Below the pieces are notes generated by a model. The model did not search any database, had not been told where the DNA came from, and was given only the letters and a program-made list of their open reading frames with translations. Of a stretch of 7,646 bases of DNA, positions 7,565 through 7,646 are shown piece after piece. The stretch lies in the NCBI GenBank assembly GCA_003510325.1, contig DONB01000299.1, positions 9,562 to 17,207 on the forward strand, written 5' to 3'. The DNA comes from Thiobacillus sp. GTDB taxonomy: Bacteria > Pseudomonadota > Gammaproteobacteria > Burkholderiales > Thiobacillaceae. The position numbers and the translations under genes were made by a program. The stretch's first letter is position 1, and each line of letters opens with the position of its first letter.

Positions 7565-7576
7565 CCGGGCTGTTTT
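7549..7576 (-). terminator. Rho-independent terminator hairpin upstream of the minus-strand gene
   Basis: An 11-bp perfect stem, AAAACAGCCCG (7549-7559) with CGGGCTGTTTT (7566-7576), and a 6-base loop. On the minus strand the GC stem is followed by TTTTTATTT, a good U tract. On the + strand only four T follow, so the minus direction is favoured. It would end a gene lying to the right of the window edge. Confidence 0.75.
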
Positions 7577-7646
7577 CAGGGGTATTCCACGCTTCGGCGC
7601 TGCATGGCCACTCGGCCAGACAGCCATAGCAAGCCGCTGCTTAGTT
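7576..7646 (-). CDS. Possible 3' end of a minus-strand gene, about 22 codons visible
   Basis: On the minus strand one frame is open from the window edge and reads to a C-terminus VAMQRRSVEYP, then TGA at 7576-7578, immediately before the terminator hairpin. A stop followed directly by a minus-oriented terminator is the usual layout of a gene end. One of the other two minus frames has a stop in this stretch (TAA near the edge); the remaining one stays open past it. With only 22 codons the coding claim is weak, and I do not recognise the family. Confidence 0.4.
   Translation of the reverse strand, partial: LSSGLLWLSGRVAMQRRSVEYP

Noticed and set aside
7595..7625. GGCCGAGTGG on the minus strand resembles the D-arm of a Ser/Leu tRNA
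   Set aside because: No acceptor stem, anticodon arm or T-loop (GGTTCGAATCC) can be built around it.

Overview
The window is GC-rich, roughly 60-65% by eye. Its protein families suggest a proteobacterium with type IV pili, most likely a betaproteobacterium of the Thiobacillus/Sulfuricella kind. That lineage guess rests on composition and overall protein character only; there is no rRNA or other marker gene here. I see no mobile element, CRISPR array, tRNA or rRNA.

Left part (1-6402, + strand): the downstream end of a Pil-Chp chemosensory cluster, the chemotaxis-like pathway that controls type IV pilus extension and retraction (twitching) and, in some species, cAMP and surface sensing. It begins inside the last 119 codons of a methyl-accepting chemotaxis protein (PilJ-like). 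After a 63-base gap comes a giant 1992-residue hybrid histidine kinase of the ChpA/PilL type. Its order is: N-terminal FimL-like/degenerate Hpt modules, an acidic Pro/Ala/Glu linker, three recognisable Hpt domains on separate linkers (H805, H1090, H1274), a CheA dimerisation and ATPase core, a CheW-like domain, and a C-terminal receiver (D1917). PilJ would sense the stimulus. The ChpA kinase core would phosphorylate its Hpt histidines, and phosphate would pass to the fused receiver and to PilG/PilH-type regulators, which are probably encoded to the left of the window. No pilK/cheR-like gene separates the two genes.

Middle (6403-6457): a strong bidirectional intrinsic terminator (A9, GC stem, T11) lies between the converging chpA and the next gene.

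Right part (6455-7507, - strand): a 350-residue conserved protein of unknown function, resembling what I recall as the Sfum_1244 family. It has a good ribosome binding site and a possible promoter that overlaps a second hairpin at 7549-7576. That hairpin probably terminates another minus-strand gene, of which only about 22 codons (7576-7646) may be visible.

The most interesting signal is an uninterrupted run of ten A at 2226-2235 inside chpA. Both alternative frames hit a stop within 16 bases after it, so slippage in either direction would release a 606-608 residue N-terminal protein resembling a stand-alone FimL. I see no convincing wholly new system in this window.
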